This document shows, in pieces, positions 29,148 through 32,009 of a stretch of 32,009 nucleotides of DNA (the stretch's first letter is position 1; each line of letters starts with the position of its first letter). The notes beneath the pieces are model-generated. The model did no database searches and was not told where the DNA came from. It was given only the letters and a program-made list of their open reading frames with translations. The translations under genes and the position numbers were made by a program. This DNA comes from Chloroflexota bacterium (GTDB taxonomy: Bacteria > Chloroflexota > Dehalococcoidia > DSTF01 > RBG-16-68-14): the NCBI GenBank assembly GCA_003228685.1, contig QIFC01000103.1, positions 1 through 32,009 on the forward strand, given 5' to 3'.

Positions 29148-30023
29148 GTGATCTCCGAACTGCATCCCCATCGCGCGCTTGGCGTGCTGGTGGGGGCTGC
29201 CCTTACGCTTTGGTGCTTCGCGCTTACCGGCGCGCTCCTGTGGCGGGGGTTCACGCAACCGATCGACCTACCGGCGCTGGGCCTCTATCTCACGGCGACG
29301 GTGTTCTTCGCGCTGGGGTGCCTCTTTGGCTACTGGACCTATAGCTGCCTGACGCTGAAGTACTTCTTGGACAGAAACGGCCTGATCATCCATTGGGGAG
29401 ACATTCGCCAGGTGGTCCCCATGGACCGCATTGAGCGCCTGGTGCCGGGGCGCGAACTGCCGGCGCCCAAGGTGACGGGCGTGAGCTGGCTGGGCCATCA
29501 CGTTGGCCACGGGCCGGTCGAGGGGCTGGGCGACGCCATCTTCTACGCGACGCACGGTTCGCACGAGGAGTTGCTCTACGTGGTGACGCCGGAGCAGACC
29601 TACGCGATCTCTGTGGCCGATGAGGTGCAGTTCACAGAACAGCTGCAGGGGCACCAGAAGCTGGGTCAAGTGGTCTCGCTACCTCAAGTGACCGAGCGGC
29701 ACTCGGTGGCGGCGCTGCCGTTCTGGCACGACACACTGGCGCAGATACTGGCGCTCGCGGTGATCGCCGGGTTTGTGGTCATGCTGGGTTACGTCTTCCA
29801 GCAGTACCCAGGCGTGCCGGAGAAGTTTGCGGTCCAGGGCTTCGGCGACAAGAGTGATCTGCTCAGCATCCCCATCACGGGGCTCGGGTTGCTTGCGGTG
29901 AGCCTGGTACTCGGCTTCATGCTTCACGCGCTGGACCGCGCGGCCGGCTACGTGCTCTTCCTGGCGGGCATCGGCACGCAAATCGTGCTGCTGTCGGCGG
30001 CCATCATCACGCTCAACCAGTAA
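29148..30023 (+). CDS. PH domain-containing membrane protein
   Basis: The 291-residue protein has two N-terminal helices (about 8-28 and 40-62), a soluble middle, and three C-terminal helices (about 198-220, 240-263, 268-288). The middle reads YFLDRNGLIIHWGDIRQVVPMDRIERLVPG, the start of a bacterial PH-like domain (bPH). Function is unknown. The GTG start is 2 nt after the ilvE stop, so it is probably translated from the ilvE mRNA. Confidence 0.8.
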   Translation: MISELHPHRALGVLVGAALTLWCFALTGALLWRGFTQPIDLPALGLYLTATVFFALGCLFGYWTYSCLTLKYFLDRNGLIIHWGDIRQVVPMDRIERLVPGRELPAPKVTGVSWLGHHVGHGPVEGLGDAIFYATHGSHEELLYVVTPEQTYAISVADEVQFTEQLQGHQKLGQVVSLPQVTERHSVAALPFWHDTLAQILALAVIAGFVVMLGYVFQQYPGVPEKFAVQGFGDKSDLLSIPITGLGLLAVSLVLGFMLHALDRAAGYVLFLAGIGTQIVLLSAAIITLNQ

Positions 30024-30054
30024 CGCCTAACTCGACCGTGGTCGCGCCGCTCGC

Positions 30055-30063
30055 TGGTAGACT
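30055..30063 (+). promoter_or_regulatory. Extended -10 promoter of the reductase gene, probably leaderless
   Basis: TGGTAGACT ends exactly 6 nt before the GTG at 30070. No ribosome site lies between. Same geometry as at glpK, hemW and the GNAT gene. Confidence 0.5.
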
Positions 30064-30069
30064 GACGGC

Positions 30070-31236
30070 GTGACTGAATACGACGCTATCGTGATCGGGG
30101 CCGGGCCGGCGGGCAGCACTGCCGCGCGCCTGCTGGCGCGGTCGGGCGCGAAGGTGATCATGCTCGACCGGGCGAGCTTCCCGCGCGACAAGCCGTGCGG
30201 GGGCGGCGTCACGATCCAGGCGGCGAACGAACTCGACATCGCTCTGACGCCCGTGATCGAGCGGACGATCACGAAGGCGCAGGTCAGCTTCCGCCTTGGG
30301 GGCGCGTTCCATCGCGAGTGGCCGCACCCACTCGCTTACATGACGCAGCGCTGCCGGCTGGACGCATATTTGGCAGAGATGGCCTGCGAAGCGGGCGCCG
30401 ACTTCCGGGACGCCGCACAGGTGCGCGAACTGGAGGCACATGGCAGTCACGTGATCGTCCGGTCCAACGGCGACACGCTGCGCGCCAGGACGGTGATCGG
30501 TGCGGACGGCGCGAACGGGATCACCGCGCAGGCGCTGGGGTTCATTAGCGAGCAGCGGCGGGCCGCCGTCGCCCTGGAGGGCGATGCAACGATCCAGAAC
30601 GGGAGCGCCAGCCGCTGGGAAGATGCGATCGCATTGGACATGGGAGCTGTCCCCGGAGGCTATGGCTGGCTGTTCCCGAAGGGCGATCATGTCAACGTCG
30701 GCGTGGGCGGTTGGAAGTACATCGGGCCGGCGTTGCGCGAGCGGCTGTCCGAGCTGTGCGCATTCCTCGATCTCGACGTAGCCAAGCTGACAAACCTGCG
30801 AGGGCATCACCTGCCGCTCCGTGATGCCGGCGCACCGATCGCGCGCGGCAACTCGCTGCTGGTTGGAGATGCGGCGGGGCTGGTCGATCCACTGTCGGGC
30901 GAAGGCATCCATGCCGCCTTCTTGAGCGGGCGGCTCGCGGCGGAAGCGATCCAGCGCTACCTGGCGGGCGATGCGGACGACCTCACCAGCTACGAGGCGG
31001 CGGTAGACCGGCAGGTGATGTCCGAGATCGAGATATCGTACAAATTACAGGCTGTCCTTTTTCGGTTCGCGCGTCCGAGCGTGGCCGTGCTGCGCCATAG
31101 CGACCGTTTCTGGGGCCGCCTCTGCGGGCTGATCCGCGGAGAGACGACCTATGCCGAGACGCAGGCGCGTCTGGGGCCGCTGCGCCATTTCTTCAACGGC
31201 CTCGCGAAGGTGTCCGCGATAGGGTTGCGGCGGTAG
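30070..31236 (+). CDS. Geranylgeranyl reductase family flavoprotein
   Basis: A 388-residue FAD-dependent oxidoreductase. The dinucleotide motif GAGPAG is at 10-15, the family segment DKPCGGGVT at 40-48, GADGANG near 142-148, and the second FAD motif GDAAGLVDPLSGEGIHAA near 266-283. The family reduces prenyl double bonds (lipids, quinones, chlorophyll side chains); which substrate is used here is not shown. The start is GTG 30070. It follows the PH-domain gene by 46 nt, but with its own promoter. Confidence 0.93.
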   Translation: MTEYDAIVIGAGPAGSTAARLLARSGAKVIMLDRASFPRDKPCGGGVTIQAANELDIALTPVIERTITKAQVSFRLGGAFHREWPHPLAYMTQRCRLDAYLAEMACEAGADFRDAAQVRELEAHGSHVIVRSNGDTLRARTVIGADGANGITAQALGFISEQRRAAVALEGDATIQNGSASRWEDAIALDMGAVPGGYGWLFPKGDHVNVGVGGWKYIGPALRERLSELCAFLDLDVAKLTNLRGHHLPLRDAGAPIARGNSLLVGDAAGLVDPLSGEGIHAAFLSGRLAAEAIQRYLAGDADDLTSYEAAVDRQVMSEIEISYKLQAVLFRFARPSVAVLRHSDRFWGRLCGLIRGETTYAETQARLGPLRHFFNGLAKVSAIGLRR

Positions 31237-31277
31237 GCGCGCTCCTATCGGAAGCCCTTTCCCCATGGCTGGCCGTT

Positions 31278-31733
31278 CTAGTGATACGTGTGCATGATTA
31301 CGCAGCCATGCTTACCAGCCTTGAATGTGTAGGGCTCTCCCGCCGGGACATGGGCCCAGTCGCCAGTTGTCAGTTCGACCCTTCCGTCGTGGATCACGGA
31401 GCCTGAGAGCACGATGCGAAGCAGGTTATCGTCCTTGTGCGCATGCTGCGGAACTTCGGCATCTGGCTGGCCTACGGTAATAAAGAACATCGAAGGCCGG
31501 TCATCTGCTTCAAAGACAATCGGAAGCTGCCACTGCTGCAGACCTTCTGGCATCGTATCGCGATAGAGAACCTCCCGTAGCTTCTCCATGCCGGGATCCC
31601 GTGAGGTAACCACGTTCTTGCCCAAGGTAATCCCAAGCTCCTTCAGAGCTTTCTTGACTCGAAGTACGCCTTTGAACTCGCCATCGATAACGTCGTGAAA
31701 CGTGTCATCCGGTCGCCATTGAGCATCAATCAT
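31278..31733 (-). CDS. Cupin domain-containing protein
   Basis: A 151-residue protein whose C-terminal half is a cupin barrel: VPQHAHKDDNLLRIVLSGSV carries the two histidines and Glu/Asp-type positions of motif 1, and GDWAHVPAGEPYTF is motif 2. A His at the very end (MHTYH) may complete a metal site. The N-terminal 80 residues are not recognised. GAAAGGAAG before ATG 31733 supports the start. Codon use is less GC-biased than its neighbours. It may be a metal-binding enzyme or sensor; ligand unknown. Confidence 0.85.
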   Translation of the reverse strand: MIDAQWRPDDTFHDVIDGEFKGVLRVKKALKELGITLGKNVVTSRDPGMEKLREVLYRDTMPEGLQQWQLPIVFEADDRPSMFFITVGQPDAEVPQHAHKDDNLLRIVLSGSVIHDGRVELTTGDWAHVPAGEPYTFKAGKHGCVIMHTYH

Positions 31734-31878
31734 TTGTTCTTCCTTTCAGCTTGGCAATACGAGGATGGAAGCTATCATAGTTCAGCGCATCGAGAAGCGC
31801 ATGAGTGAGAGTACCCAGAATTGCCGCAAGTTGAGATCCCAGCAGTGTGCGGCGGCCCATACGGCGCCACTTGGACAT
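31726..31878 (-). CDS. Short hypothetical ORF overlapping the cupin start
   Basis: A 50-residue frame from ATG 31878 ends with TGA inside the cupin gene's first codons (8-nt overlap). It reads MSKWRRMGRRTLLGSQLAAI, then LGTLTHALLDALNY. The THALLDAL segment is like the Ser/His-Leu-Leu-Leu-Asp pattern of metal-dependent membrane hydrolases (DUF4184/YdjM type), so it could be the remnant of one, cut by the nearby IS end. An in-frame TAG lies two codons upstream of the ATG. Coding status is uncertain. Confidence 0.35.
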   Translation of the reverse strand: MSKWRRMGRRTLLGSQLAAILGTLTHALLDALNYDSFHPRIAKLKGRTND

Positions 31879-31918
31879 CGTCTACAGTGCTACCGGAGTC
31901 AAGTGCTCCCGCTCCCTA

Positions 31919-32009
31919 TGTTGGGTTGCAGGTAGAATGTCCTCCTTTACGTTGCAGCTAGAATGTCCTCTACGACCTGTTCGGCTTTAAGCGGCGCATC
32001 GCGCAGCCG
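31919..32009. repeat. Right terminal inverted repeat (IS end)
   Basis: Exact reverse complement of bases 1-91. The terminal bases TGTTGGGTTGCAGG mark the IS boundary at 31919. The two copies face each other, so the flanking IS elements are in opposite orientation (or the contig ended in one shared repeat). Confidence 0.8.
31947..32009 (-). CDS. C-terminal end of probable IS transposase (partial)
   Basis: Mirror image of the fragment at 1-63: the minus-strand frame is open from the window end and stops at TAA (31947-31949), encoding the same 20 residues. Confidence 0.45.
   Translation of the reverse strand, partial: RLRDAPLKAEQVVEDILAAT

Noticed and set aside
1-32009. Circular plasmid or phage genome with terminal repeats
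   Set aside because: The ends are inverted, not direct, carry an IS end, and no replication, packaging or structural genes are present.

Overview
This is a GC-rich, gene-dense bacterial segment whose two ends are the same 91-bp sequence in opposite orientation. Each end holds an insertion-sequence terminus plus the last codons of a probable transposase, so the window is most likely a contig that stops in two facing copies of one IS, not a natural linear replicon. Gene content (MoxR/DUF58/DUF4129 block, HemW, geranylgeranyl reductase family, paired crotonases, YegD-like Hsp70, many small lipoproteins) and frequent GTG starts would suit a Chloroflexota-type genome. That placement is an inference; there is no rRNA here to fix it.

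Layout. 1-6.1 kb: glycerol kinase and a short-chain dehydrogenase (+), then a DUF457-type membrane protein, a lipoprotein, a zinc alcohol dehydrogenase and an MscS channel (-). 6.3-7.6 kb: an orphan ORF and a minus-strand tRNA cluster, Val(CAC)-Leu(CAG)-Arg(GCG). The Val and Arg genes each have a duplicated copy of their own 5' part upstream, and a GIY-YIG nuclease ORF sits between the two Val copies and reads straight into the intact tRNA. 7.7-12.5 kb: MoxR ATPase, DUF58 and DUF4129 membrane protein as an overlapping operon, then hemW. 12.5-16.6 kb: a minus-strand Fe(III) ABC importer whose binding lipoprotein carries an N-terminal cupredoxin domain. 16.8-20.5 kb: nitroreductase, DEAD-box helicase, and a YegD-like Hsp70 behind a strong promoter and a 240-nt structured leader. 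20.6-25.2 kb: small membrane proteins, a repeat-containing lipoprotein, a zinc-ribbon protein, a small alpha/beta protein, an enoyl-CoA hydratase and a family of REP-like palindromes. 25.3-31.9 kb: a frameshifted GNAT acetyltransferase, M20 peptidase, second enoyl-CoA hydratase, ilvE, PH-domain membrane protein, geranylgeranyl reductase family flavoprotein and a cupin.

Most genes are chromosomal housekeeping or metabolism (glycerol entry, branched-chain amino-acid transamination, acyl-CoA metabolism, iron uptake, haem trafficking). The most unusual parts are the GIY-YIG/tRNA arrangement, the cupredoxin-FbpA fusion, the Hsp70 leader, and four genes with an extended -10 promoter exactly 6 nt before the start codon, which predicts leaderless mRNAs. 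No CRISPR array, integrase, prophage or defence cluster was seen.
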